DNA of 64,000 nt from CAIJXB01 sp964455905. GTDB lineage: Bacteria > Chlamydiota > Chlamydiia > Chlamydiales > Rhabdochlamydiaceae. Location of the stretch: positions 1 through 64,000 of the forward strand of contig CAYVYN010000005.1 in the NCBI GenBank assembly GCA_964455905.1. The letters run 5' to 3'. The notes beneath the pieces were generated by a model. The model ran no database searches and was not told the origin of the DNA. It saw only the letters and a list, made by a program, of their open reading frames with translations. Shown one piece after another: positions 52,163-60,511 of the stretch (positions are counted from its first letter, which is position 1; each line of letters opens with the position of its first letter). The position numbers were made by a program, and so were the translations under genes.

Positions 52163-53143
52163 ATGAAAAACCTACTACCTACAAATAATCACGGTTGTCC
52201 CTACCTTTTACTAGCGCCCATGGAAGGCGTTGGAGATAGATCCTTTCGCAAAGCCATCGCTACAATTGGGGGTTTCGACGAAGCGGTCACAGAGTTTATT
52301 AGCGTACCCTCTAAAGCTCACGTCGAAAGCTTAGCCAAAGTTTACCAGAAAGACGAATTAGCAAACATCCCACTTGCCGCACAAATCATGGGCGCAGAAG
52401 CAGATCTAATGGCGGCTATGGCTAAAGAACTTGAAAAAAGAGGAGCTCCTAGAATAGATATTAACTGTGGATGCCCCTCTAATACAGTAACAGGCCGGGG
52501 AGCTGGATCAAGCCTGCTCAGGAATCCTCTAGATCTTTATGAAATAGCCAAAAGTGTAGTTTCCGCAGTGTCCACTCCTGTAACAATAAAAATGCGCTCG
52601 GGATACCTCGACATTTCGCTATTTAAAGAAAACCTCTTAGCTGCGCAAGAAAGTGGAGTAAAATATATTACTCTACATCCGAGAACAAAAATAGAAGGCT
52701 ATACACCTCCGGCTCGCTGGGATTTAATCGCAGAAGCTAAAAGCTTACTTAAAATACCTGTCATCGGAAACGGCGATATCACCTCTTTAGAAAAAGCATT
52801 GCAAGTACTAACCCAAACAAAATGCGATGCTCTTATGATTGGAAGAGGTGCTGTCACAAATCCTTTTCTTTTCTGGGAAATTAAAGCACATTTCAGCAAA
52901 AAACCTCTGATGAAATCCATAGACTCTCTTGAAAACCTACTGAGAACATTTTTGCAAGAAATGCCTCCACACCTTCTTGAAAAGGCAAAAATAAACAAAC
53001 TGAAACAAATAGCAAGCTTCCTTTTTAAAGCCAACGAAACACTTCTAGAAAAAAGACAAGAAATGCTTAGAATGCAGCCTAAAACCCCTCATTCTTTTTT
53101 AGATTCTCTGCTGCCTTTTTTTAAAAATGATTTTTTTTCATAA
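52163..53143 (+). CDS. tRNA-dihydrouridine synthase (Dus family)
   Basis: FMN- and NADPH-dependent reduction of uridine to dihydrouridine in tRNA. The start is placed at the ATG at 52163 (326 residues); a GTG eleven codons earlier is less likely. LAPMEGVGDRSFRK (about 17-30), the catalytic Cys in INCGCPSNTVTGRGAGSSLL, TIKMRSGY and IGNGDITS are family motifs; a final FMN-binding IGRGAVTNPF is present. Which of DusA/B/C it equals is not clear. It lies upstream of the tRNA-Val/tRNA-Asp pair. Confidence 0.9.
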   Translation: MKNLLPTNNHGCPYLLLAPMEGVGDRSFRKAIATIGGFDEAVTEFISVPSKAHVESLAKVYQKDELANIPLAAQIMGAEADLMAAMAKELEKRGAPRIDINCGCPSNTVTGRGAGSSLLRNPLDLYEIAKSVVSAVSTPVTIKMRSGYLDISLFKENLLAAQESGVKYITLHPRTKIEGYTPPARWDLIAEAKSLLKIPVIGNGDITSLEKALQVLTQTKCDALMIGRGAVTNPFLFWEIKAHFSKKPLMKSIDSLENLLRTFLQEMPPHLLEKAKINKLKQIASFLFKANETLLEKRQEMLRMQPKTPHSFLDSLLPFFKNDFFS

Positions 53144-53159
53144 AAAAAAAGAAAAACGC

Positions 53160-53188
53160 TTGTATAAAATTCACAAAAAAGATAAAGT
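53160..53188 (+). promoter_or_regulatory. Promoter of the tRNA-Val/tRNA-Asp pair
   Basis: TTGTAT (53160-53165) and TAAAGT (53183-53188) separated by 17 nt, 25 nt before tRNA-Val. A moderate match. Confidence 0.45.
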
Positions 53189-53213
53189 CTACACTTCGTT
53201 TTTAATGCGTTTG

Positions 53214-53286
53214 GGGCGCATAGCTCAGTTGGTAGAGCGCCTGTCTTACACACAGGTGGTCATAGGTTCGAGTCCTGTTGCGCCCA
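53214..53286 (+). tRNA. tRNA-Val (UAC)
   Basis: A 73-nt cloverleaf: acceptor GGGCGCA / TGCGCCC, anticodon loop CTTACAC giving TAC, T-loop TTCGAGT. No encoded CCA. Confidence 0.96.
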
Positions 53287-53300
53287 AACATTTAAATTTT

Positions 53301-53373
53301 GCGGGAGTAGTTCAATGGTTAGAGCACTAGCCTGTCACGCTAGAAGTTGCGGGTTCGAGTCCCGTCTCCCGCG
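53301..53373 (+). tRNA. tRNA-Asp (GUC)
   Basis: A 73-nt cloverleaf: acceptor GCGGGAG / CTCCCGC, anticodon loop CTGTCAC giving GTC, T-loop TTCGAGT. It follows tRNA-Val by 14 nt, as I recall it does in Chlamydia. Confidence 0.96.
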
Positions 53374-53472
53374 ATTCTTTTTCTAAAAACACATTTCTAT
53401 ATACAAACTTTCAACAACAGTTTACAGTAATTTCTAACAACAAAAATTACAAATTTTTACAAGAGTACTCCT

Positions 53473-54387
53473 ATGCCTGCACAACTCACAAAGAAAAAAA
53501 TCATCTTACATCACTGTACTACATTTTTTTGGACTGCCCTAGGCGCGTTTTTAGCTGCACTATCGATTCAAGTATTTTTAGTCCCTAACCAACTGATTGA
53601 CGGCGGAATCGTCGGAATAGCCCTAATCTTAGCAAGACTATACGATAGCGGGTATCTATCTTACTTTATAGTTTTCTTAAACCTGCCGTTCGCCTACTTA
53701 GCTTATAAATATATTAGACGAACTTTTGTCATCCATATGATGATCGCACTTCTTTTGTTTGCTGTCTGGGTTTCGCTCCTTAAAGGGCTCCCTCCTTTTT
53801 ACGGTGACAGCCTTGAAATCATCGTATTTGGCGGCGCTCTCCTAGGAATTGGAGTCGGCCTCATCATCAGATACGGAGGATGCCTGGATGGAACTGAAAT
53901 TCTAGCAATTTTAATGAACCGAAAAACAGGATTTACTGTTGGCCAAATCGTTCTAGTTATCAATATTTTCATCTTCGGAGCGTACGGATGGATTTTCCAA
54001 GACTGGCATATCGCCCTTCAATCCCTCATGATGTATGTTGCTGCGATCAAAATGATAGATATTGTTATTGTAGGTTTAGACGAGCTTAAATCAGTGCTTA
54101 TTATCTCCTCCAACCCCAAACAACTCTCTGAAATCATTATGACAGAGATGGGACTAGGACTTACTATCATGCACGGCAAAGGAGGATTTTCTGGAGCCGC
54201 AAAAGACATCATTTTTGTAATAGTCGAACGCCTAGATCTTTCTGATTTGAAAGAGCTAGTCCTCAAAGAAGACCCTTCTGCATTTATGGCTATTGAAAAC
54301 CTACACGAAGTCGTCTATGGAGGAGGCCACTCAATCCCCCACAGCAAAAAAAAGGGATTAGGGAAACTAATTAAAGGGGGGCATTAG
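53473..54387 (+). CDS. YitT-family membrane protein (DUF2179 domain)
   Basis: A 304-residue inner-membrane protein with about five segments in its first 200 residues and a C-terminal cytoplasmic DUF2179 domain (GLTIMHGKGGFSGAAKDIIF). The middle block GGALLGIGVGLIIRYGGCLDGTEILAILMN is the YitT signature. Function is unknown in the family. It ends 122 nt before the GroEL paralog. Confidence 0.88.
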   Translation: MPAQLTKKKIILHHCTTFFWTALGAFLAALSIQVFLVPNQLIDGGIVGIALILARLYDSGYLSYFIVFLNLPFAYLAYKYIRRTFVIHMMIALLLFAVWVSLLKGLPPFYGDSLEIIVFGGALLGIGVGLIIRYGGCLDGTEILAILMNRKTGFTVGQIVLVINIFIFGAYGWIFQDWHIALQSLMMYVAAIKMIDIVIVGLDELKSVLIISSNPKQLSEIIMTEMGLGLTIMHGKGGFSGAAKDIIFVIVERLDLSDLKELVLKEDPSAFMAIENLHEVVYGGGHSIPHSKKKGLGKLIKGGH

Positions 54388-54402
54388 CCTCCCCACAAAA
54401 CA

Positions 54403-54429
54403 CTAGCACTCACGCCTATCGTTTGCTAA
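54403..54429 (+). promoter_or_regulatory. Degenerate CIRCE element (putative HrcA operator)
   Basis: CTAGCACTC, a 9-nt spacer, and GTTTGCTAA: against the CIRCE consensus (TTAGCACTC-N9-GAGTGCTAA) this is 8/9 in the left arm and 7/9 in the right, with the exact N9 spacing. It lies upstream of the -35 of the GroEL paralog. HrcA control of this copy is therefore possible but may be weak. Confidence 0.6.
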
Positions 54430-54445
54430 AATAGACAGAAAAACC

Positions 54446-54474
54446 TTGCAATTTTCTCTTTCCTCGCTTAAGAT
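54446..54474 (+). promoter_or_regulatory. Promoter of the GroEL paralog
   Basis: TTGCAA (54446-54451) and TAAGAT (54469-54474) with 17-nt spacing, 35 nt before the ATG. It lies just downstream of the CIRCE-like element. Confidence 0.55.
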
Positions 54475-54509
54475 GACGATCTAAAACATCGAAAACTAGG
54501 AGAGAATAT

Positions 54510-56090
54510 ATGTCAGAAGCTAAAGAACTCATCTTCGAAGAAGAAGCACGTCTTAAACTCAAAGAAGGAATCGATACACTAGCCGACACAGTAGCCACCA
54601 CTTTAGGGCCTAAAGGAAGAAACATAGGTCTCCAAGCTAGCTGGGGAGCTCCTACAATTACGAATGACGGAAATAGCATAGTAAAAGACATAGAACTAAA
54701 AGACCAGTACGCTAATATGGGCGTATCCATGGGAAAAGAAGTTGCCAGCAAAATGAAAGAAAAATGCGGCGACGGAACAACCACTAGTATACTCTTACTT
54801 AGAGCGCTTGTACAAAACGGCATAAAAAATATCACATCTGGATCAAGTCCTACGGCCATAAAACGCGGAATAGATAAAGCGGTAGATGCCGTCATTAAAG
54901 AAATCGAAAAGTCTGCAATTCCAATAAGTAGCGAGAAAGAAATCCTTCAAATTGCTGTAGCTTCTGCTTCTGGAGATTTGTTTATAGGACAAACGATTGC
55001 AGAAGCAATCCAAAAAGTCGGAAAAACTGGCGTTATCACCATAGAAGAAGGAAAAAGCACAGAAACATCGATAGAGCTTGTAGAAGGAATGCAATTTGAT
55101 AGGGGCTACACAAGCTCTTATTTTTGCACGAACTCCGAAACAATGAAAGCCGAACTACAAAACCCTAAAATTTTAATCACAGATAAAAAAATCTCTTCGA
55201 TTCAAGAAATCCTCCCTATACTACAAAGTATAGCTTCTACAGGAGACTCTCTACTTATCATAGCAGACGACCTTGAAGGGGATGCTCTTTCTACTCTTGT
55301 AGTGAATAAATTAAGAGGGGCTTTAAAAGTATGTGCAGTAAAAGCACCAGGCTTTGGAGACAGAAAAAAAGCGTTACTAGAAGATATTGCTATCCTTACA
55401 GGAGCTAGTTTAGTCACAGAAGAAGCTGGCATTCAATTAAAAGATGTTGGAGCTGAAGTCCTTGGCCAAGCAGAAAAGATTGTCGTCACAAAAGAAAAAA
55501 CGACCTTAGTCGCTGGAAATGGAGATGCCCAACAAATAGCTGCTCGAATTAAACAAATTGAAGCGGAAATTAAAAACACCACAAGCTCTTACGACAAAGA
55601 AAAACTCGAAGAACGTAAAGCTAAACTTAGCAGTGGAGTTGCTGTCATTCGGATTGGGGCCCCAACAGAACCTGAGATGAAACAAAAAAAACAAGCCTTT
55701 GAAGACAGCTTAAATTCCACAAGAGCGGCTCTTGAAGAAGGGATCGTCCTTGGTGGAGGAGTGGCTTTATTACAAGCGAGCCAAGTAATCCCCCATCTAG
55801 AACTTTTACAAGAAGAAAAAATAGGAGCCTTCCTTGTTTTAAAAGCGTGCGAAACTCCTTTTAGACAAATCATTTCAAATGCAGGTCTCGACAGCTCTTT
55901 ACTTCTAGAAGAAATTCAAACCAAAAAAGGAAATTTTGGATTCAACGCAATATCTGAAGAAGTGGAAGATCTTTTAAAGGCCGGAGTGGTAGATCCTGCC
56001 AAAGTAATAAAACACACTCTTCTTTTTGCCTCTTCAACCGCAGGCATCGTTCTACTATCTGAAGTCCTCATAGGAAATGCCCCAGAATAA
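54510..56090 (+). CDS. GroEL-type chaperonin paralog (GroEL2/3-like)
   Basis: A 526-residue GroEL-family protein without an adjacent groES. ATPase residues look intact: TITNDGNSIVKDIE (Asp52 region), GDGTTT (about 87), and an Asp in KQAFEDSLNSTRAALEEGIVLGGG. Chlamydiae carry one groESL plus divergent paralogs; the absence of groES, the missing C-terminal Gly-Met tail (it ends IGNAPE) and several changed positions (for example ELKDQYANMGVSM) mark this as a paralog. A degenerate CIRCE element precedes it. It may be specialised rather than the general chaperonin. Confidence 0.88.
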   Translation: MSEAKELIFEEEARLKLKEGIDTLADTVATTLGPKGRNIGLQASWGAPTITNDGNSIVKDIELKDQYANMGVSMGKEVASKMKEKCGDGTTTSILLLRALVQNGIKNITSGSSPTAIKRGIDKAVDAVIKEIEKSAIPISSEKEILQIAVASASGDLFIGQTIAEAIQKVGKTGVITIEEGKSTETSIELVEGMQFDRGYTSSYFCTNSETMKAELQNPKILITDKKISSIQEILPILQSIASTGDSLLIIADDLEGDALSTLVVNKLRGALKVCAVKAPGFGDRKKALLEDIAILTGASLVTEEAGIQLKDVGAEVLGQAEKIVVTKEKTTLVAGNGDAQQIAARIKQIEAEIKNTTSSYDKEKLEERKAKLSSGVAVIRIGAPTEPEMKQKKQAFEDSLNSTRAALEEGIVLGGGVALLQASQVIPHLELLQEEKIGAFLVLKACETPFRQIISNAGLDSSLLLEEIQTKKGNFGFNAISEEVEDLLKAGVVDPAKVIKHTLLFASSTAGIVLLSEVLIGNAPE

Positions 56091-56100
56091 ATTCGCAACC

Positions 56101-56126
56101 TCGCCCCGCACTTTAAAGCGGGGCGA
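56101..56126 (+). terminator. GC-rich hairpin after the GroEL paralog
   Basis: Perfect 9-bp stem (TCGCCCCGC / GCGGGGCGA), 8-nt loop, 11 nt past the stop codon. There is no T-run downstream, so it may be a terminator of weak type or an mRNA-stabilising hairpin. Confidence 0.6.
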
Positions 56127-56248
56127 AATCCAATCAAAACAAACTAATAATTAATACATTACAAAATTAGCGCAATTAATTAATTTGAATTCCTCATTTT
56201 TTTTATGTAAATTTAAAATATAATGCAAATCAAAACAAAAGAGGAATT

Positions 56249-56545
56249 ATGAATAAACGACACGAAAACCTATCTGCACAAGCTAACAAACAAAATATAA
56301 AAGAAGTTAGAATTAGTTTAAATAGTGAAACAATAGAAGCTAAATCATCCATAGCCTCAAAAAGCTGCTGTGAAAAAGAATCCTGTGGTAAAAAAACTTC
56401 AAAAAGAACCTCTCCTAACGACTCTTTAAGCGGCTCTAGTCCAAGCCACCCCCATAAAGAAGGGAGCAGATGGAATGACATGCTACAAAAACAAACAACA
56501 GAAAATAACCTACGAATGAATAAGCAAGCAGATAAACACCGCTAA
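56249..56545 (+). CDS. Small hydrophilic cysteine-containing protein
   Basis: A 98-residue protein, very polar, with a Cys cluster (SCCEKESCGKK, about 39-49) and many Ser, Lys and Asn. AAGAGGAATT precedes the ATG, which supports a real gene. No family recognised and no signal peptide. Size and composition are compatible with a type III-exported or metal-binding protein; unproven. It is convergent with the phosphatase-like gene, with a terminator hairpin between. Confidence 0.55.
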   Translation: MNKRHENLSAQANKQNIKEVRISLNSETIEAKSSIASKSCCEKESCGKKTSKRTSPNDSLSGSSPSHPHKEGSRWNDMLQKQTTENNLRMNKQADKHR

Positions 56546-56557
56546 AAATTAGCTTAG

Positions 56558-56596
56558 GATTCTTTCCCAGCGAACCTAAAAAACTGAGAAAGAATC
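56558..56596. terminator. Hairpin between convergent genes
   Basis: Arms GATTCTTTCCCAG (56558-56570) and CTGAGAAAGAATC (56584-56596) pair with a single mismatch; a T-rich stretch follows on the plus side. It lies 12 nt past the plus-strand gene stop and 11 nt from the minus-strand stop, so it can serve both. Confidence 0.65.
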
Positions 56597-56607
56597 TTAT
56601 TTGCGTA

Positions 56608-58344
56608 TTAATCAGCTATTTTATTTCCTAAAAGTAGAGCCCTAAAATACCCGACAGCGTAGCTACCGCACTGCTGGCATCCCTTGATTTTATCTGACAT
56701 AAACAAAGGAACAATTTTCAAAAAGCGAACCCCTGTATTATATTCGACAACTTTTGCAGAAAGCGAAGTTGTATAAATAGCGCCCATAGAAGGTACGTTA
56801 AGAGCCTTTTTTTTAGCAATCAAGGGACTTTCACTGTTGTCTAAGTGCGAATCTATGAACCACTTTTCTGTATTTTGTTGAGCATCTTTTGCCACAACCT
56901 CTCCTGTGCGGTCTTTACCACTATAACAATTCACTGAAAAAACAGAGAGCGGATACTCTCTTCTTAAAATAGACATCAAATGGGAAGCCTCTTCGCTTGT
57001 TAATTTTTTTTTGTCGAAAAGAAAATTGAAATCAGGGTTGCTAATAGGGCTTGCCACCCCTAAATTTTTAAGAGCCTGCTCATTTAATTGTTTTTGACTC
57101 TTAGTATTAGCTATTTTTTTTTGAATACTTATATTAAACAAAACAGGTTTAAACTGTACTTTATGTACACTCTGTTTTAATCCATCCGGACGAGGCATCC
57201 TAATAACCTTCTTATTACGATCAATCTTTGGTTCTTTACAACCCTCATCAAATTCAATCGAGTAATCAGCAAAAGCTCGAAACGTCTTTTTCATATCGTT
57301 TCTTATAACCCTCTCATCATGCATTAAGCCCGCCTTTTCAATTTTAGCATCCTCATGAACGAGGCTTAAATTTATCATTTTGAAAGGCTTATTATCTTGA
57401 AGTTCATTAATAGAATTCACATTATTTTCTATCTGAGAAGTTAGCAACTGTAAAAATTGAGAACCACACCAAGCTGTCCTTTCGTCTATAATTTTTTGAA
57501 CATCTTTTAAAGTTTTAATCGAATTTAGTTGTCTTTTTGACTCCTCCAAATACTCTACAGCCTTAGGATTTTCAGCTAATTTTTTTTCGATTTTCTCTCC
57601 TGGTTTATACAGTCTATTTTTAAGCTCTACTAAATGATTACTTCTTTTAAAAGATTCAAGCTCTTTAGCTATAATTTTTAAATCCTTTAAGCTGTAGTAA
57701 CCATACCTTGGGTCTGTGATTGCTCCGAACCTAGCTGTTTGACTGATCACCTTACCAGTTCCATCTATAACCCTATGTTGCATAAGATTTGGAATACAAG
57801 GCTTTAAATCTGCCAACCACGCCACAACAGAACTTGCCTTTTTCAAAGAGTCTCTAACTGCATTACAACTCATCCAAGATTTCTCTTCGATAACAGTTTG
57901 TTCATAAATTGTATCACCCCCTGAAGTTCTATGGCTTTGCGATAAAATAGTTTTAGACCCATCGTGTTTTTGCTCAACAGCTGCAAGTTCCTCCTTTCCC
58001 ATCAGCACATTATAAGTTCTAAGTAAATCAGGATTAATAATGGTTTTAGGGATCTCATATAAAGCTCTATAGACAGGACCCAAAACATCGACTTCATAAC
58101 CAAAACACATTGAACCCACAAGCTTTAAAGGAGCTCCAACAAAAGTATGACCTAAAAAAGCAACAGTCGATAAGCTGAAACAAAAACAGGTTCCAATAAT
58201 CCTAGAAGCTAAAATAAAAAGATCTGAAGGCATGTTTTTTAAAGTTTGAACACTCCATTTCCCCCACGATGTGGAGCTATGAATAGGGTCTGGTATTTTT
58301 TGCGGAGGAGATCCTGATATAATAACTCTATTTGAACCTAACAT
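56608..58344 (-). CDS. Candidate type III effector with SopB/IpgD-like phosphatase signature
   Basis: A 578-residue protein, unknown as a whole. Near the C-terminus it has VNCYSGKDRTGEVVAKDAQ (Cys473, Arg479): a CX5R phosphatase loop of the form C-x-S-G-K-D-R-T, as in SopB/IpgD inositol phosphate phosphatases (NCKSGKDRTG). Residues about 40-95 contain hydrophobic stretches (LFILASRIIGTCFC and STVAFLGHTFVG) that could associate with membranes. The rest is helical. Conserved pieces of the chlamydial PTP-like group cannot be excluded. Position next to a small helical gene and a type III secretion system elsewhere make an effector role likely; the phosphatase call depends on this one motif. Confidence 0.65.
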   Translation of the reverse strand: MLGSNRVIISGSPPQKIPDPIHSSTSWGKWSVQTLKNMPSDLFILASRIIGTCFCFSLSTVAFLGHTFVGAPLKLVGSMCFGYEVDVLGPVYRALYEIPKTIINPDLLRTYNVLMGKEELAAVEQKHDGSKTILSQSHRTSGGDTIYEQTVIEEKSWMSCNAVRDSLKKASSVVAWLADLKPCIPNLMQHRVIDGTGKVISQTARFGAITDPRYGYYSLKDLKIIAKELESFKRSNHLVELKNRLYKPGEKIEKKLAENPKAVEYLEESKRQLNSIKTLKDVQKIIDERTAWCGSQFLQLLTSQIENNVNSINELQDNKPFKMINLSLVHEDAKIEKAGLMHDERVIRNDMKKTFRAFADYSIEFDEGCKEPKIDRNKKVIRMPRPDGLKQSVHKVQFKPVLFNISIQKKIANTKSQKQLNEQALKNLGVASPISNPDFNFLFDKKKLTSEEASHLMSILRREYPLSVFSVNCYSGKDRTGEVVAKDAQQNTEKWFIDSHLDNSESPLIAKKKALNVPSMGAIYTTSLSAKVVEYNTGVRFLKIVPLFMSDKIKGCQQCGSYAVGYFRALLLGNKIAD

Positions 58345-58363
58345 TTTTCACTCTTTTTTTTGA

Positions 58364-58957
58364 CTACATGAATAATGTATTAGCTGCTCGTCGCAGCTCT
58401 TGTATTTTTTCTCTCAAACCTCTTATCCCTACATAAAACGCTAGATACTCAGTCAAAGTTCCCTCTAAAACACGTACGACATCATCAACTTTATCTAGTA
58501 CTTTTAAAAAACAATTTCGATTTTCCTCTGTAACCTTAAACTCTTTTAAGTAGTGATTTACCTGTTTTAAAGAAGCGATTTTACGCAAAAAAGACCGAGT
58601 AGCCGTCGAATCTAGAGCTAGGTCTATTCTTGCTAATACAAGAGCGTTTTGTAAATCTTCCCGACTTAGCAATCTCCTAAATTCAGATTTAACAAGGGAT
58701 ACCTCTTTAAGAGGCCAAAGAGCTAATGCAAGGGGAAGCATATTTTCATTCATCTTTTTTTCAGCCTTAAGGACAGCGATAAGCAGCTCATGCACATGGG
58801 AGCTTGTTACATTTCCTCTCAAAAAAGACTCCAATCCCTCTATTTTAGCACTCAAAATCTTAAGTCCAAGATCTTTACTTGCAAATAAAGGTCTGGTCCT
58901 AATCTGCTCAATAGCCCCATTTAAATCTGCAATATAATCTCCTATAATTAACTCCAT
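58364..58957 (-). CDS. Small helical protein upstream of the phosphatase-like gene
   Basis: A 197-residue, almost wholly helical, moderately acidic protein. I do not recognise a family. It lies 19 nt upstream of the phosphatase-like gene on the same strand, so they form a two-gene operon; the earlier gene could be a chaperone or partner, but its length is above typical class I secretion chaperones (about 140). GGATG lies upstream of the ATG at 58957. Confidence 0.62.
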   Translation of the reverse strand: MELIIGDYIADLNGAIEQIRTRPLFASKDLGLKILSAKIEGLESFLRGNVTSSHVHELLIAVLKAEKKMNENMLPLALALWPLKEVSLVKSEFRRLLSREDLQNALVLARIDLALDSTATRSFLRKIASLKQVNHYLKEFKVTEENRNCFLKVLDKVDDVVRVLEGTLTEYLAFYVGIRGLREKIQELRRAANTLFM

Positions 58958-59156
58958 AAAACATCATCCAAAAAAATAAAAAAAACAAAGTGTTAGATAT
59001 AAAACTCAATAATTCACATTAAATAATTTATAGCAATAGATTGTTTTAGAAAGCTTTAAAAATACAGGTTAAAACTAAACTTTATTCAGTTCCCTTTTAA
59101 GAAAAAAAACGGTACACTGAAAGCTGGAATATAAATTTACAAGAGACTTTACTATT

Positions 59157-60023
59157 TTGCCTTCTATTCGCATAGCCCATCTTTCAGACCTACATTTTTC
59201 AAAAATATGCTGGGGAATCAATCAATTTTTTTCAAAAAGATGGATTGGAAACTTCAATTTCCTTTTAAGAAGAAAAAAAGAATTTGACTATTCTCAATTA
59301 GAAAAACTACTTCCAATTTTTTTAGAAAAAAAAGTGCAAAAAGTTTTAATATCTGGGGATCTTAGTTGTACTTCTTTGAAAGAAGAATTTTTAAAAGCCT
59401 CTTTTTTTACTGATCTCCTTAAAAACCACGGAATTGAAACAATCATTCTACCTGGAAACCACGATCACTACACAAAAAAAGACCACAGAAAAAAAACGTT
59501 TTATGATTTTTTTGCTTCCCAATCTGCTCCAAACTCTCTAAAAAAAGATCGACTAGAAGTAATCCCTTTGGGGGCTTCTTGGTGGATGATAGGTCTTGAC
59601 ACCACTCTTTCTACTCACCTTTTTTCTTGTAAAGGCAAATTCCCTGTAGAATTAGAGCAAAAACTCGAAGAAACCCTAGAGCTCTTGCCCAAAGAAGCAA
59701 ACATTATACTAGCCAATCACTTTCCTATCTTACTAAAAAGTGACCGCTCTTTGCAAAGAGAAGAAGCTCTTGTAAGCATTTTGAAAAGACACCCTAAAAT
59801 TCAACTCTATCTACACGGCCACACCCATCATAGAAGGATTTCAGACTACAGAAACCTTGGTCTGCCTATAGTATCCGATTCAGGCTCTGCTGCTCACCGG
59901 TTTAAAGGAAGCTGGAATCTAATAGATTGCTCAGAAAACAGCTTCTCGATAAGTCCTTACCTATGGGAAAACGAAAGCTGGGCACCAGAAAATAACACAC
60001 CTATTACATGGAGAACATTATGA
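59157..60023 (+). CDS. Calcineurin-like metallophosphoesterase
   Basis: A 288-residue metallophosphoesterase with all motifs: HLSDLHFSK (D-x-H, about 8-16), LISGDLSC (GD), LPGNHDH (GNHD, about 99-104), ANHFP and HGHTHHRR (GHxH, about 221-226). The start is a TTG at 59157, preceded by AAGAGA at suitable distance; no ATG is available. Substrate could be a cyclic nucleotide or lipid precursor such as UDP-diacylglucosamine, but no subfamily can be fixed. It overlaps the next gene by 4 nt (ATGA). Confidence 0.87.
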   Translation: MPSIRIAHLSDLHFSKICWGINQFFSKRWIGNFNFLLRRKKEFDYSQLEKLLPIFLEKKVQKVLISGDLSCTSLKEEFLKASFFTDLLKNHGIETIILPGNHDHYTKKDHRKKTFYDFFASQSAPNSLKKDRLEVIPLGASWWMIGLDTTLSTHLFSCKGKFPVELEQKLEETLELLPKEANIILANHFPILLKSDRSLQREEALVSILKRHPKIQLYLHGHTHHRRISDYRNLGLPIVSDSGSAAHRFKGSWNLIDCSENSFSISPYLWENESWAPENNTPITWRTL

Positions 60024-60445
60024 CAAAATCCCCTTCACAACCGTGGTACAAAGACGGTCTTTCTTTTAAATGCACAGGATGTGGCAAATGTTGTACAGGA
60101 TCTCCCGGTGTTGTTTGGATCTCTGAGGAAGAAATTCACGCTGTAGCTAATTTTTTACAACAACCCGTAGAAACTGTCACCAAAAACCATGTAAGAAAGT
60201 TAGGAGACCGTTTCGCCCTTCTTGAACACAAAAAAAGCAATAGTCAATTTGATTGCACTTTCCTTAAAGGGAAACAATGCACGATTTATCCAGTAAGACC
60301 TAAGCAATGCCAAACTTTTCCTTGGTGGAAAGAAAACCTAGAGTCTCTAGATTCTTGGAATGAAGCAGCAGAAGCATGTGAAGGAATCAACCATGTAGAA
60401 GCCCCTGTTATTTCTTTAGAAGAAATACGTAAACAACTAGTGTAA
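60020..60445 (+). CDS. YkgJ-family zinc/iron-chelating protein
   Basis: A 141-residue cysteine cluster protein of the YkgJ family: CTGCGKCCTG (about 18-27), later CTFLKGKQCTIYPVRPKQCQTFPWW (cysteines at about 80, 88 and 98) form the presumed metal site. The ATG at 60020 is preferred because GGAG lies upstream and it overlaps the previous TGA; an earlier ATG at 60008 lacks these. The function is unknown; often called flagellin methylation-related or Fe-S/zinc chaperone. Confidence 0.82.
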   Translation: MTKSPSQPWYKDGLSFKCTGCGKCCTGSPGVVWISEEEIHAVANFLQQPVETVTKNHVRKLGDRFALLEHKKSNSQFDCTFLKGKQCTIYPVRPKQCQTFPWWKENLESLDSWNEAAEACEGINHVEAPVISLEEIRKQLV

Positions 60446-60511
60446 TTTTCTTCTTGTTTTTGAAGCTTTTTCATGATATCTAAAAACTTAAAATTGGCAC
60501 TTGGAGATATC

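Noticed and set aside
54376..54394. GC hairpin overlapping the YitT-like gene's stop
   Set aside because: Bulged short stem with no T-run, overlapping coding sequence; not called as terminator.
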